Program-made: the position numbers and the translations under genes
Shown here: positions 53,294 to 62,880 of the stretch, piece by piece
Layout: each line of letters opens with the position of its first letter
Position numbering within the stretch: position 1 is the stretch's first letter
The notes under the pieces: model-generated
Told to the model about the DNA's origin: nothing
What the model saw: only the letters and a program-made list of their open reading frames with translations
The model's database searches: none
Source: Microcoleus sp. FACHB-672
GTDB lineage: Bacteria; Cyanobacteriota; Cyanobacteriia; Cyanobacteriales; Oscillatoriaceae
NCBI RefSeq assembly: GCF_014695725.1
Contig: NZ_JACJOU010000033.1
Coordinates: 310,001-374,000, forward strand
Reading direction: 5' to 3'
DNA length: 64,000 nt

Positions 53294-53712
53294 ATAGCAT
53301 GAATTTGCTCGTTATTTTATAAAGGAATCTTAAAGATGTCAATAACTTACAGAATCTTTACAAATTTTTTTGAACCGTGGCAAGGCAAGGAAGTTGTAAA
53401 AAGCATCTTTCCTGAGGCTACAGCAAGCAACAGGAGGTTTTTACTTTATAAATATGAAGGTATATAGGTTAAGTGAGAACAGAGAAGTTGATTATAAAGC
53501 ACAGTGTCTTAAGCTCAACTTAAAGAATTGTTTATACAAAAAGCCACTTTTGGGCCTCAGGGTCATGAAAATCTTATACAAAATTGGCTCGTGGGCCACA
53601 GCCGGCACTGGGATGGGCTAGGTAAAATCGCTATGATGCGTTTTAAGGATGTTGCAACCAAGCGCCAATAATTGCACACTCAAGAACTGAAGCTGATGTC
53701 GGGGTACACAAA

Positions 53713-54396
53713 ATGAGGAAATTGACTGACAAATTTAAAGGCTTCCTCGATTTATTTCTCAAGTCAAGTTGCCCCCTATGCCAGCGTCCAGCTCAGGATT
53801 TACTCTGTCAGTATTGTCACCGGCAGCTACAACGCTGCGAATTAACTAAAGTAAGCCGGCGTTCAGCAAATGAGCCGGTGTTTGTTTGGGGAATTTACGG
53901 AGGTGCCCTGAAACGCGCCATTGCGGTGATGAAATATGAAAATCACCCTCAATTAGCCCAACCCCTCGGTCACTGGATGGGTGAAGCTTGGCTAAAATCT
54001 CCCATATCTACCGAGAGCCGGCTGACGGTTGTCCCTATCCCCATGCACCTGAAAAAGCTAAAGGAACGAGGTTTTAATCAGGCAGAGTTACTGGCAAAAA
54101 GTTTTTGTGAAGTGACAGGTTTGCCGGCGCAACCGCAGGGTTTAGAACGAGTTCGGCAGACAGAGGCTCAATTTGGGCTGTCTGCTTCGGAACGGCAGCA
54201 AAACGTTGCCGATGCCTTTAGTTTGGGAAAAGCATTTCGCCACCGGCATCCACAAGGTTCGGTTTTATTGTTAGATGACATCTACACAACCGGCTCAACA
54301 GTTCGCGCAGCCGCTCAAACCCTGCGTTCCGCAAACATTCCCGTGTGTGGAATTGTGGCACTTGCGGCACCCCAGCAGGGGGATCGGGAGATTTAG
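53713..54396 (+). CDS. comF: ComF-family phosphoribosyltransferase-like protein
   Basis: 227 residues. A four-cysteine zinc site (CPLCQRPAQDLLCQYC) near the N-terminus precedes a type I PRTase fold with PIPMHLKKLKERGFNQAELL and the PRPP loop VLLLDDIYTTGSTV. ComF is needed for natural transformation in many bacteria, probably acting with the ComEC/ComFA import machinery; cyanobacterial ComF has also been linked to phototaxis. No other com gene is nearby. It ends two bases from the opposing rbsK stop. Confidence 0.88.
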   Translation: MRKLTDKFKGFLDLFLKSSCPLCQRPAQDLLCQYCHRQLQRCELTKVSRRSANEPVFVWGIYGGALKRAIAVMKYENHPQLAQPLGHWMGEAWLKSPISTESRLTVVPIPMHLKKLKERGFNQAELLAKSFCEVTGLPAQPQGLERVRQTEAQFGLSASERQQNVADAFSLGKAFRHRHPQGSVLLLDDIYTTGSTVRAAAQTLRSANIPVCGIVALAAPQQGDREI

Positions 54397-54398
54397 AA

Positions 54399-55331
54399 CT
54401 AAATTTTAAAATGGGTTTGTTCTTGAAGAAAAGCGTCAAAAGTTTGCCGATCGGGCATTGAAGGCTGTGCACCGGCTTTGGAGGCACAAAGGGCACCGGC
54501 AGCAGCACCCCAGATGACGGCTTGATGAAGAGATAAGCCGGTGGCGAGAGCAGCCGCGAGTGCACCGTTAAAGGCATCACCGGCAGCGACGGTGTCAACT
54601 GCTTCGACGGGAAAAGCGGGGACAAAAAAGCTTTCAGCAGCAGAGGCGCAGAATACCCCTTGAGCACCGAGTTTCACAATTGCTGTGCCGGCACCCCTGG
54701 ATCGCAACTCATCAGCGGCTTTGGCAGCCGTTTCCGGATCATTCACGGGAAAGCCAACCAGTTGGGCTGCTTCAATTTCGTTTGGGGTGATTATATCAAT
54801 AAGCGGATAAAGACCGTCAGGGATATCTGGGCGTGCCGGTGCGGGGTCGAGAATGACGGGGATGCCTGCATTTTGGCCGGCTGCTGCTGCTAGGAGTACA
54901 GTGGTTAGGGGAATTTCTAATTGCAACAGTAAGACTTTTGCACTGGGTAGCAGTTTGATTAAGCGCCCGACATCTGAAATTTTGACGCGCCCGTTGGCAC
55001 CGGCAACAATGATGATGCTATTTTCGCCGGCATCGTCTACGGCAATCATGGCAATGCCCGAGTGAGCATCCAAATCAATCAATACGCCGGCAGTGTCCAC
55101 ACCGACAGCTTGCAAACCGGCGAGGAGTTCTTGCCCAAAGCTGTCACTACCGACACGTCCTACCATTTGAGCCGGCACTCCCAGACGGGCTGCTGCGACG
55201 GCTTGATTTGCGCCCTTGCCACCGCCGGCAGTTAAGAAGTGGTTGCCGGCTAAAGTTTCCCCTGCCATCGGCAACCGGGGTGTTTTGGCAACGAGGTCGA
55301 GGTTAATACTGCCGAATACAATCACGCTCAT
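54399..55331 (-). CDS. rbsK: Ribokinase
   Basis: 310 residues of the PfkB family. N-terminal MSVIVFGSINLDLVAKTPRL and GGGKGANQAVAAARLG form the sugar site; DTVAAGDAFNGALAAALATG contains the anion hole and catalytic Asp (signature 2). It phosphorylates ribose to ribose-5-phosphate; a related deoxyribose or other sugar kinase cannot be ruled out. No ribose transporter is adjacent. Confidence 0.88.
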   Translation of the reverse strand: MSVIVFGSINLDLVAKTPRLPMAGETLAGNHFLTAGGGKGANQAVAAARLGVPAQMVGRVGSDSFGQELLAGLQAVGVDTAGVLIDLDAHSGIAMIAVDDAGENSIIIVAGANGRVKISDVGRLIKLLPSAKVLLLQLEIPLTTVLLAAAAGQNAGIPVILDPAPARPDIPDGLYPLIDIITPNEIEAAQLVGFPVNDPETAAKAADELRSRGAGTAIVKLGAQGVFCASAAESFFVPAFPVEAVDTVAAGDAFNGALAAALATGLSLHQAVIWGAAAGALCASKAGAQPSMPDRQTFDAFLQEQTHFKI

Positions 55332-55364
55332 GGGCTTTTAATTATACCAGTTAATTGCCTTTAA

Positions 55365-55547
55365 TCAAGAATCGATCTTGTTAATTCCCAACCTCTCATT
55401 AGCTTTTTTGTTTAATTTTGCAATTTCAAGAGTGGCTACTTGAAAAACGTAAACTTTAGTGTATTTCTCTTGATCCCCAAGCGGATTTTGATAAAGTAAT
55501 AAAAGAAGCAACCGAGCTTCCCCGACAGATACCACAGCGAAGTCCAT
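55365..55547 (-). CDS. Possible 60-residue protein or remnant, unknown
   Basis: The product contains LLYQNPLGDQEKYTKVYVFQ and TLEIAKLNKKANERLGINKI, which read like natural protein sequence, but there is no ribosome site and I do not recognise a family. It may be a fragment of a decayed gene. Confidence 0.3.
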   Translation of the reverse strand: MDFAVVSVGEARLLLLLLYQNPLGDQEKYTKVYVFQVATLEIAKLNKKANERLGINKIDS

Positions 55548-55894
55548 TTAATTGAAGAGGTAAAAAACGCTGTTTCATCTAACATCTGTCTCATTCCCTA
55601 AAAACAGCAGCATCCAACTAGAGGGCTGATATTTCCTATATTGCTAACTGGAGAGCAATGCAAACTGAACTTTTTAAGTCAGTGCAACTCTAAGTTAAAT
55701 GATAAAAACAGGAAATTCCTCAGCGAGTATAGCTTGGGTGCTGTTGTTGTTTTAAAGATTTTATCAGTACAAAAGCTTGTAAATGCCGGCAAAGTTCAGT
55801 ATTTTCTGACTAAGATTAGCCCTGCCATCGCAACACGGTAGGGAAATCAATCTAAACTTGCTTCTTAATCTCATATCTTGCATCCATCTCACCA

Positions 55895-55922
55895 ATCGCC
55901 AGGGATTTCAATCCCTAGCGAT
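55895..55922. repeat. Intergenic palindrome
   Basis: ATCGC-c-AGGGATT and AATCCCT-a-GCGAT are complementary except for one C-A mismatch. It ends in a GAGTGAAAC flank. Single copy here. Confidence 0.55.
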
Positions 55923-55986
55923 GAGTGAAACACCGGCCTTAAATTTCTTTAAGTAAATACTCACCTGTCGGTTCATCACTGAAGAC

Positions 55987-57648
55987 TCAGGATTTTTTGC
56001 CAAAACGCTGCTGTAAGCGGGAGACAAAAATATCCACTTCTGGTAACTTCAACTGGATAGCCAATACCCCAAAAATCACTAATCCCACCCCACCGGCAAG
56101 ACATAGTTGCAGCAGTTGCACGAGCAAACCCTCAGTCCCTAAAGTCTTCTGAGACAGCCAAAGCGTTCCCCAGCAGGCAACACCGGCAAGGACGCTCAAA
56201 CCACTGAGCGCAAAAATTGGCCTGCACCACTCCTGCCAGGATAAACCATGAAGTTTGCGATCAAGCAGCACTAATAGCACCACCATAGAGACAAGGTTGA
56301 CCCCAACGGTGGCTAACACCAAACCCGGTGCGCCAAATGCCTCAACCATGATGTAATTGAGCACGACATTGAGCAGGATACTCGCCATACTGACTCGAAA
56401 CGGCGTTTCTCCATCGCCCAAAGCATAGAACACCCGCACCACGACATCGCGTCCCAAATAGACAAACATCCCGATGCTGTAGGCGATGAGCACCGGCGCG
56501 ACAAACTTAGAAGCGTCTGTATTGAAAGCACCCCGTTCGTAAACAACGCGCACGATGGGCACAGCGAGGGTCACCATTAAGGCGCTAAGCGGTAGCATGG
56601 TGATGCCGGTGAGGATTAAACCCTGACGGATTCGCACCTTTAGTTCTGGCCAATCGGCTGGATCGGCTAGCCGGGAAAACATCGGCAGCATTGGCACCAG
56701 CAACACGTTAGAAATAATACCGAGGGGTGTTTGCACTAAAAGACCGGCATATCCCAAGGCAGCAGCCGCTTGGGGAATAAAGGAGGCAAACCACAAATCG
56801 GTGTAAACGTTGATTTGCAACATCCCAGAGGAAAAGGTAGCCGGCCCTAAAATATTCATCACGTCCCGCACCCCAGGCCGGTTAAAATCAAACCGCAGGC
56901 GCAACGTCCCCATGCCGGCCTTCCACTGGGAGGCAAGTTGTACCAACCATTGTAAAATCGCTCCAGCCAAGGTTCCCCAGGCAAGCACGAGTCCGCCGGT
57001 GAGAGCATACTGCGGCAGTGTAATTTTATCGCCTAACTGTAAAGCCAGCAGTCCAAGCCCACCAATGACCGTGATACTAGAAAATAAAGGACTGATCGAC
57101 GGCAACCAATATTGATCCGCTGCACTGAGCGTACCAAAGCCGATGCCAATTAAGGCAGCGAGTAAAGCCATCGGGGCCATGATCCGGAATTGCTGAATGG
57201 CGATCTCTCTGGTTTGAAGCAGCGTTTGGAATTGTTCTGAACCGATTCCACGCGTTGCCGCTTCTGCCGCCGTTACGTTTAAGCCGGGTGCCACAACATT
57301 AATGAGGGGGGCGGCGAAAATCACTAAACCAACCGTCACTAACAGAAGCACTCCGCCTACCAGCGTGGTGATCGTCTCCACCAATGGCGCTGATTCTTCC
57401 TGCTTCCGCTTGGCCAAAACACTGACAATTGCGCTGTGAAATGGCCCGTTAATCCCACCCAACAACACAAATAAAAAGCCAGGGATGACATAGGCGTAGT
57501 TATAGGCATCAACAGCGGCACCTACACCAAAGGCTGCGGCGATCGCTTGCTGGCGCACTAAACCAAACATTTTGCTAATAAGGGTGGCCACTGCCACAAT
57601 GCCGGCAATCCCAGCCAAGGAACGAGCGGGTTTTTTGATGTCAGACAC
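55987..57648 (-). CDS. murJ: Lipid II flippase MurJ
   Basis: 553 residues, GTG start, about 14 membrane segments of the MOP/MviN fold. The start region SLAGIAGIVAVATLISKMFG and VRQQAIAAAFGVGAAVDAYN is diagnostic, and PGFLFVLLGGINGPFHSAIV follows. It moves lipid-linked peptidoglycan precursor across the plasma membrane. With mrdA and the class A PBP the window holds three wall-synthesis genes, none adjacent to another. Confidence 0.94.
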   Translation of the reverse strand: MSDIKKPARSLAGIAGIVAVATLISKMFGLVRQQAIAAAFGVGAAVDAYNYAYVIPGFLFVLLGGINGPFHSAIVSVLAKRKQEESAPLVETITTLVGGVLLLVTVGLVIFAAPLINVVAPGLNVTAAEAATRGIGSEQFQTLLQTREIAIQQFRIMAPMALLAALIGIGFGTLSAADQYWLPSISPLFSSITVIGGLGLLALQLGDKITLPQYALTGGLVLAWGTLAGAILQWLVQLASQWKAGMGTLRLRFDFNRPGVRDVMNILGPATFSSGMLQINVYTDLWFASFIPQAAAALGYAGLLVQTPLGIISNVLLVPMLPMFSRLADPADWPELKVRIRQGLILTGITMLPLSALMVTLAVPIVRVVYERGAFNTDASKFVAPVLIAYSIGMFVYLGRDVVVRVFYALGDGETPFRVSMASILLNVVLNYIMVEAFGAPGLVLATVGVNLVSMVVLLVLLDRKLHGLSWQEWCRPIFALSGLSVLAGVACWGTLWLSQKTLGTEGLLVQLLQLCLAGGVGLVIFGVLAIQLKLPEVDIFVSRLQQRFGKKS

Positions 57649-57830
57649 GAATTGTTAAAAGTAGCTAAAGTGCTTCACACTATTTAACCTGAATTTGGTG
57701 ACTCTAACCCCAGGTTGAGCGCCACCGCAATTTTCAAAGCAGGTATCTCGGTACAATAATGCTCTGTTTCACTCCTCAATTCAGGAAAGCGATTCAGGGA
57801 AACCAGCTATTGCGGCTTAACACTAACATG

Positions 57831-58748
57831 ATGTCCGATTGGCTTTATCAATACCCACCTCTCTACCCAGGCATTTTAGTCAAACGTTATAAGCGGTTCT
57901 TTGCAGATATTGAACTGGCTTCGGGAGAGGTGATTACGGCACATTGTCCGAACACCGGCCCGATGACGGGTGTATGCACAATTGGCGCAAACGTGCAAGT
58001 GTCTTACAGTGACAATCCTAAGCGGAAGCTGGCTTATACCTGGGAGATGATAGAAGTTTGTGACACCGAACCGACTTGGGTAGGAATTAATACGGCGCTG
58101 CCGAACCGAGTGATCAAGTTGGCGCTAGAAAAGCGGCTGTTTCCCCAGTTAGGCGATTATGAGGGAATTCAGGGTGAGGTGCCTTATGGTTTGGAAAAGA
58201 AAAGCCGGGTAGATTTTGTGTTATTTCAATCTCTCGAAGAAACCCTTAATTCAGTTAAAGTTAAAGCAACTTTAACTCCTACCATTTTTCAAGACGATTT
58301 ATTACTAGAAACCAGCAAGGTTATCTCACATTCGGACTCAGACAAAATAACTAATGCTGCTTCTTGCTTCTCACCCTCTTCTCCTCCCGCAAACTATTCT
58401 TTGAATGGATTAACCGACACACCTCGCACGATTTATTTAGAAGTGAAAAACACGACGTTTACAAATGGTAAATTAGCCCTATTTCCGGATACCGTAACCG
58501 AACGAGGACAGAAGCACTTGCGGGAGTTAATGGCGTTATTGCCGGCAATTCGTCCGGTGATGCTTTATTTTATCAATCGCAGCGATTGCACCAGCTTTGC
58601 GCCTGGAGATAATACCGATCCGGTTTATGGCAAGCTGTTGCGAGAGGCTGTTGCCAAGGGTTTAGAGGTATTGCCTTGCCGGTTTGAAGTGACGCCGGTG
58701 GGGATTCGCTATTTGGGTTTGGCTAAGTTTGAGGTGTCAGAAAGTTAG
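57831..58748 (+). CDS. sfsA: SfsA family protein with internal insertion
   Basis: About 305 residues from ATG 57831 (MSDWLYQYPPLYPGILVKRY); the frame is open back to ATG 57759 but the added residues are atypical. Family landmarks: RFFADIELASGEVITAHCPN, PYGLEKKSRVDFVL, IYLEVKNTTF and LFPDTVTERGQKHLRELMAL. SfsA proteins are DNA-binding or nuclease-like regulators first tied to maltose use in E. coli; the role in cyanobacteria is unknown. The usual length is about 235; here about 65 extra residues (about DNA 58240-58435, Ser/Pro-rich ASCFSPSSPPANYSLNG) are inserted between VDFVLF and TIYLEVKN without breaking the frame. Confidence 0.87.
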   Translation: MSDWLYQYPPLYPGILVKRYKRFFADIELASGEVITAHCPNTGPMTGVCTIGANVQVSYSDNPKRKLAYTWEMIEVCDTEPTWVGINTALPNRVIKLALEKRLFPQLGDYEGIQGEVPYGLEKKSRVDFVLFQSLEETLNSVKVKATLTPTIFQDDLLLETSKVISHSDSDKITNAASCFSPSSPPANYSLNGLTDTPRTIYLEVKNTTFTNGKLALFPDTVTERGQKHLRELMALLPAIRPVMLYFINRSDCTSFAPGDNTDPVYGKLLREAVAKGLEVLPCRFEVTPVGIRYLGLAKFEVSES

Positions 58749-58824
58749 CAAACTGAAACAATCTGATTGATAACTTAGTGGTATTGTTGAGACTGTTTTA
58801 ATAGATGCTCTCCTCAAAATCGAC

Positions 58825-59745
58825 GTGACCATTCGTGTTTCGTTCTCTGGGGTTCAAAAAACTTGCCTTGCTTTAGTTGCCGCCGCCGGCAGTTTTATTG
58901 CCGGTGTTCTGATGCCGGTTGATCCCCCTTCAGAACCGGCATCTGTAAGGCTAACAAATATACTCAAGCCGGCAGTTAAGTTAGATTTAGAGTTTCCCAG
59001 TGTAAAAGCGATTGCGGATCAGCGGGTTGAACAGTGGTGGGATTCTATCACTCAAGGGCAAGATGAAGGAAAGAAAAAACAAGTTTTTTCGTCCCCGGCA
59101 AGTTTTCAGGGGAAAATTGTCCAGCAGGCAGAATTAGCCGGTCAGGAAAAAGTTATTGCTTTAACATTTGATGATGGCCCTTGGATAGATACTACAGAAA
59201 AGGTATTAAATATACTTAAGCAATATCAAGTTAAGGCAACCTTTTTTTGGATAGGGAAACATCTCAAACTTTACCCCCATATTGCTAAAAAAGTTGTAGT
59301 GCAGGGTCACGCAATTGGCAACCATACTTGGAATCATCCTTACAGCTTAAATCCATCAGAAGCAACTAAAGAAATTGAAGATACAGCAACACTTATTTAT
59401 CAAGTGACAGACGTAAAAACTTCTTTATTTCGTCCGCCTGGAGGAGTTCTAAATAATGGTTTAGCCGCTTACGCTCAACAACAGAAATATACTGTTATGA
59501 TGTGGTCGGCTGATTCTAGAGATTGGAACACCGGCACATCAACATCAACGATGATCGACAATGTTCTGCGTAATACCAGATCGGGGGGAATTGTGCTGCT
59601 GCATGATGGGGGTGGCAATCGTTGGCAAACAGTTGAAGCGTTGCCGGTGATTATTGCAGAATTCAAAAATCGTGGTTATAAATTTGTGACAGTGCCAGAG
59701 TTGCTGCAAATGGAGGAAAATGAAAGGAAAATTCGAGCGAAATAG
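58825..59745 (+). CDS. Polysaccharide deacetylase (NodB family), exported
   Basis: 306 residues, GTG start. N-terminal hydrophobic segment (about 13-31, LALVAAAGSFIAGVLMPV) is a signal peptide or anchor. The NodB domain carries TFDDGPW (motif 1, catalytic Asp and metal Asp), HAIGNHTWNHPY (motif 2, metal His residues), LFRPPGGV (motif 3), WSADSRDWN (motif 4) and IVLLHDGGG (motif 5), all intact. It removes N-acetyl groups from a GlcNAc-containing polymer in the envelope, such as peptidoglycan or an exopolysaccharide. Downstream of sfsA by 76 bp, same strand. Confidence 0.9.
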   Translation: MTIRVSFSGVQKTCLALVAAAGSFIAGVLMPVDPPSEPASVRLTNILKPAVKLDLEFPSVKAIADQRVEQWWDSITQGQDEGKKKQVFSSPASFQGKIVQQAELAGQEKVIALTFDDGPWIDTTEKVLNILKQYQVKATFFWIGKHLKLYPHIAKKVVVQGHAIGNHTWNHPYSLNPSEATKEIEDTATLIYQVTDVKTSLFRPPGGVLNNGLAAYAQQQKYTVMMWSADSRDWNTGTSTSTMIDNVLRNTRSGGIVLLHDGGGNRWQTVEALPVIIAEFKNRGYKFVTVPELLQMEENERKIRAK

Positions 59746-60124
59746 AGAATTACCTTGGGATTAACTTTGCAAAAAATTGTTAAACTCCTAAGTTATCTAC
59801 TTACAAATAGAAGTAAAAATAATAATGTAACTAAAAAAATAAACAACCATATAATATTTTGTAAATATGCGTTTTTTTTGCAAACTCTGTTAGCGCATAT
59901 TTTGTTTAAATAGTTCTAAGGTAAAATCGTCTAGGATATTCACTTAAAGATAAGTTTAAAAGTTTGAACTGAGAGCTTTGTCTTTACACATAAAATAAAG
60001 ATTGCAAAACATGAGGCCGGCAGCGCTCAGCAGCAGCAAAAAAGAGACAGCGATTCCCCTGACGCTTTTTGGATTCGATCCCTCCAAAAAGGCAAGCGTA
60101 TAAGACATTTTTTTTAATGCGAGT
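59746..60124. other. Intergenic region after the deacetylase gene
   Basis: 379 bp. AAATATGCG (59863-59871) pairs with CGCATATTT (59894-59902), a possible terminator stem with the T run in the loop. No gene seen. Confidence 0.4.
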
Positions 60125-60979
60125 ATGGTCAGTGATCGAAAGTGTCTACAAAGGCGCTCAAAAAATAGAGTTTCCGATATGCTGTGGAACAGGCTAAGGG
60201 ACGTTGGTCACGCTAGGACTTGGCTTTGGCCCAATGCCGGCATCACTAACGCGCATCCTCACATCAAGCATTTTCAACGGGTGCATTACAGCAAACTCAA
60301 TAATCGGCAACGCCTATTCGTTACAAAGTCGTACATGAATGTCATTGGTGTCTCTATCGCGATTAGTTTTTTAATGACCGGACTGTCTCAAGCATTGCTG
60401 CCGGCACTATCACTGTCAGAACCGCTGGCGGAACAACAACTTTTTTTCCTCTCATCCAAGCTCAATGCCAGAAGTTCAGCCGGTTCTCAATCTTGGCTGA
60501 GTTTAAAAGACTCAGAAGTGCAGACACCCATAGAAAATGTGCTTGAAAATCAATGTCAGAAGGAGCCAGTCGGGGTCGGTATTCCAGGGTTTAAACCGGG
60601 AACACCGAAAAGTCATGTCCGCCAGATGTTTGGCAGACCAAGCCGAACGGTGAGTGGCTACTGGCCAAATACCACCGCGATGATTTATGACTTAATCCCA
60701 GAAAAAGTTAGTTTGGGCTTTCTATTTGACACAAATTCTGAGTACCTTCGCCAAACAGAAGCATCCTTTGCCAACTCAGTCGAGTTTGATGCGATCCAGA
60801 TAACCTTAAACAGTATGTTAGGCTGCCGGCTCAACGAGCAAATTAAACTGGGGTTGCAACTGGTGCAGCAGGGTCAGTCCAGCCGGTACTTCTTTTTTTT
60901 AGAAACCCTAAAAGGAGTGATTGAGCGCGATGATCGCCAGCGCATCTACATCGGTATTTGGGAGGCAGACTTGCACTAA
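60125..60979 (+). CDS. Unknown protein with one membrane helix and exported domain
   Basis: Up to 284 residues. A hydrophobic helix lies at about 72-92 (NVIGVSIAISFLMTGLSQAL). The part after residue 145 has a folded look (VGVGIPGFKPGTPKSHVRQM, FGRPSRTVSGYWPNTTAM), loosely recalling SmpA/BamE-like pattern 'G.p...V...fG.P', but this is not a firm match. The start is uncertain: ATG 60335 would put the helix at the N-terminus as a signal peptide, and the first 70 residues look less conserved. No ribosome site decides it. Confidence 0.6.
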   Translation: MVSDRKCLQRRSKNRVSDMLWNRLRDVGHARTWLWPNAGITNAHPHIKHFQRVHYSKLNNRQRLFVTKSYMNVIGVSIAISFLMTGLSQALLPALSLSEPLAEQQLFFLSSKLNARSSAGSQSWLSLKDSEVQTPIENVLENQCQKEPVGVGIPGFKPGTPKSHVRQMFGRPSRTVSGYWPNTTAMIYDLIPEKVSLGFLFDTNSEYLRQTEASFANSVEFDAIQITLNSMLGCRLNEQIKLGLQLVQQGQSSRYFFFLETLKGVIERDDRQRIYIGIWEADLH

Positions 60980-61042
60980 ACGAGCGTATCAGGGAAAAGG
61001 TGAAACAAACTTCACCCTTCACCCTTCATAGTTTGCCCTGAC

Positions 61043-61906
61043 TCAGTAAGATTGTCCGCGTCGCTTCTGCGCTTCCTGCTGAGCCTTTTCACTATTTTGA
61101 CGATAAAGCGCCGCTCGGTTTTGAGCGATCTTATGGCGAGGATTAGTAGGCGGGACAGCAGCCATCAGATCCCCCGCCTGCTGCCATTTTGCGGCAAGGG
61201 CCAACCAATCAGCCGGCGATGCGGCAACTTTACCGGCAGATGAAGCTTGCTCAGCCAGTCTGACAGCATCGGCAAAGCTATCCCTGCTCGGAGAACTCCC
61301 TGGCTTCACTGAACCGGCCGGCTTTGGTGTTTGTGCTTGCATTGGGTTGCTCAACTTCAAGCCAAGCCAATTACTGAGCGTCCAGCCCAATAACACTATT
61401 AATAAACTCAGGCCCAGACCCCCTACCAAGATGCCGCGCCAGAATTGACGTTGCTCTCGCTCGAAACGAGAAGTGACACTCTGCTGAGGAAAAGCCGGCT
61501 CCTCAACATCTCGTTTGCGATCTTCCCTATCTTCTGCCAGCCGTTTTAGAAAGTTCGGCTTGGCTAGGGTAATTTCTTGGGACCAGAGAAGCTGACTTTC
61601 TGTCTCGCGATTAATTTCTTCTAGCCAAAGTAACTGCTGCTCACGGACAATGCGACTGTTAACTTTTACCCGACGAATCTTACGCGGTGCCAAAGACTCT
61701 AAAATCTGCTGAATGCGCTCCACTAAGCTAGATTGTTCAAGCTGTTCCGCTTTCGCCGCCTCGCACAGCAATTGCAGCACCCCATTTTCCAAAACAGCTC
61801 GCGTTCTAACCCCGGAGTGCGAGAGTTTATCATTTAAAACTTGGATAATCGCCGCCACGCTTCCCTGGCGTGCCTGTCGTGCGATGTTATCAATCGAATT
61901 TGCCAT
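61043..61906 (-). CDS. Unknown membrane-anchored coiled protein
   Basis: 287 residues. N-terminal 80 residues (IDNIARQARQGSVAAIIQVL then NDKL) look like a helical cyanobacterial domain with a basic stretch (PRKIRRVKVNSRIVREQQL). One membrane helix lies at about 158-178 (GILVGGLGLSLLIVLLGWTL). The C-terminal part is Pro/Ser-rich and then helical (LAEQASSAGKVAASPADWLA), reminiscent of TPR-like cyanobacterial proteins, ending in a basic tail. No enzymatic motif. Monocistronic, leftward. Confidence 0.65.
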   Translation of the reverse strand: MANSIDNIARQARQGSVAAIIQVLNDKLSHSGVRTRAVLENGVLQLLCEAAKAEQLEQSSLVERIQQILESLAPRKIRRVKVNSRIVREQQLLWLEEINRETESQLLWSQEITLAKPNFLKRLAEDREDRKRDVEEPAFPQQSVTSRFEREQRQFWRGILVGGLGLSLLIVLLGWTLSNWLGLKLSNPMQAQTPKPAGSVKPGSSPSRDSFADAVRLAEQASSAGKVAASPADWLALAAKWQQAGDLMAAVPPTNPRHKIAQNRAALYRQNSEKAQQEAQKRRGQSY

Positions 61907-62302
61907 GTTTCATACAGCCGGTGATTAATCGCTACCCCTGAGTTTTTGACTTAAATCCTTTAGCCAGATATTCTGACTTTTTGCTAACGTTACCCCAGGC
62001 TCAGAATATAACGAATCATAACGATATTATCAACTGGTTGCTTGGCACAAATTTAGGAAGAAACTTTCAAACAGCACTGATAGGTTGTAATCCCCTCGGT
62101 GGCTAGAGAAGCGCTGTTTTTTTTTGCGTTGAGCGTCAGATGTCAGCGATGCTTTGCCTAAGCGAGTTTCACCGACATGAGTGCAAGCCGGCAGCAACTT
62201 GTGCCGGTGTTCCCTCAAGCAGCATCCGCCTCCATTCCCGAAGCAGGGTAGAATGCAAGGTGAAAACCTTAAACAGCCGAGGGGAAAACAGGGATCTTAA
62301 TC
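61907..62302. other. Intergenic region upstream of leuD
   Basis: 396 bp between divergent genes. AGGGA precedes the leuD ATG. Minus and plus frames of 60-70 codons here have no ribosome site and are not accepted. Confidence 0.4.
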
Positions 62303-62848
62303 ATGGGCAAAGTGATTCGCGGCCTCATCTTTGTACTAGATGACAACATTGATACCGATCAAATTATTCCGGCTGAATACCTCACGCTAGTTCCCTCGAA
62401 ACCGGACGAGTATGAAAAACTGGGAAGCTACGCCTTAGTCGGCTTACCAGACCGCTACGGCAAGTTTATTGATCCGGGTGAAATCAAGACCCGTTACCCA
62501 ATTATTATTGCCGGCGAAAACTTTGGCTGCGGTTCCTCACGAGAACACGCACCTATTGCCTTAGGCGCTGCCGGTGTCGAAGCTGTGATCGCCCTCTCCT
62601 ACGCTCGCATCTTTTTCCGCAACTGCTCAGCCACCGGCGAACTCTACCCTTGGGAATCCGTTGATCGGCTGTGCGCTCAGTTTGAAACCGGCCAAGAAGT
62701 TACCATTGACTTTGAACAAAACCGGCTGGTCAATCACACGCTTGGTAAGACCTACGACCTCAAGCCACTGGGCGAAGTTGGCCCCGTCATTGATGCCGGT
62801 GGCATTTTTGCCTATGCCCGTCAAACCGGCATGATTGCTGCCAAGTAA
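62303..62848 (+). CDS. leuD: 3-isopropylmalate dehydratase, small subunit
   Basis: 181 residues. The swivel domain signature is VLDDNIDTDQIIPAEYLT and the substrate loop GENFGCGSSREHAPIAL; IFFRNCSATGELYP follows. With LeuC it isomerises 2- to 3-isopropylmalate in leucine synthesis. The short loop before the GCGSSREHA motif is the prokaryotic type; a homologous role in 2-methylmalate or homoaconitate pathways is less likely. leuC is not in the window. Confidence 0.94.
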   Translation: MGKVIRGLIFVLDDNIDTDQIIPAEYLTLVPSKPDEYEKLGSYALVGLPDRYGKFIDPGEIKTRYPIIIAGENFGCGSSREHAPIALGAAGVEAVIALSYARIFFRNCSATGELYPWESVDRLCAQFETGQEVTIDFEQNRLVNHTLGKTYDLKPLGEVGPVIDAGGIFAYARQTGMIAAK

Positions 62849-62880
62849 TCTTGTTAATGTTAATACATTTAAATTGTATA

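Larger units (their letters stand above)
52913..53712. other. Intergenic region between XDP2 and comF
   Basis: 800 bp between divergent genes, with two plus-strand terminators (53228-53255 and 53264-53293) that no annotated gene uses. A TTGACA box lies near 53004. No open frame was found upstream of the terminators on the plus strand. Confidence 0.5.
55332..55986. other. Intergenic region between rbsK and murJ
   Basis: 655 bp. It holds a doubtful 60-codon frame (55365-55547) and the palindrome at 55895-55922. A 66-codon plus frame at 55641-55841 has no ribosome site and is not accepted. Confidence 0.4.

Noticed and set aside
55895-55922. Palindrome with GTGAAAC-like flank considered as a CRISPR repeat
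   Set aside because: Only one copy is present, with no array and no cas gene in the window.
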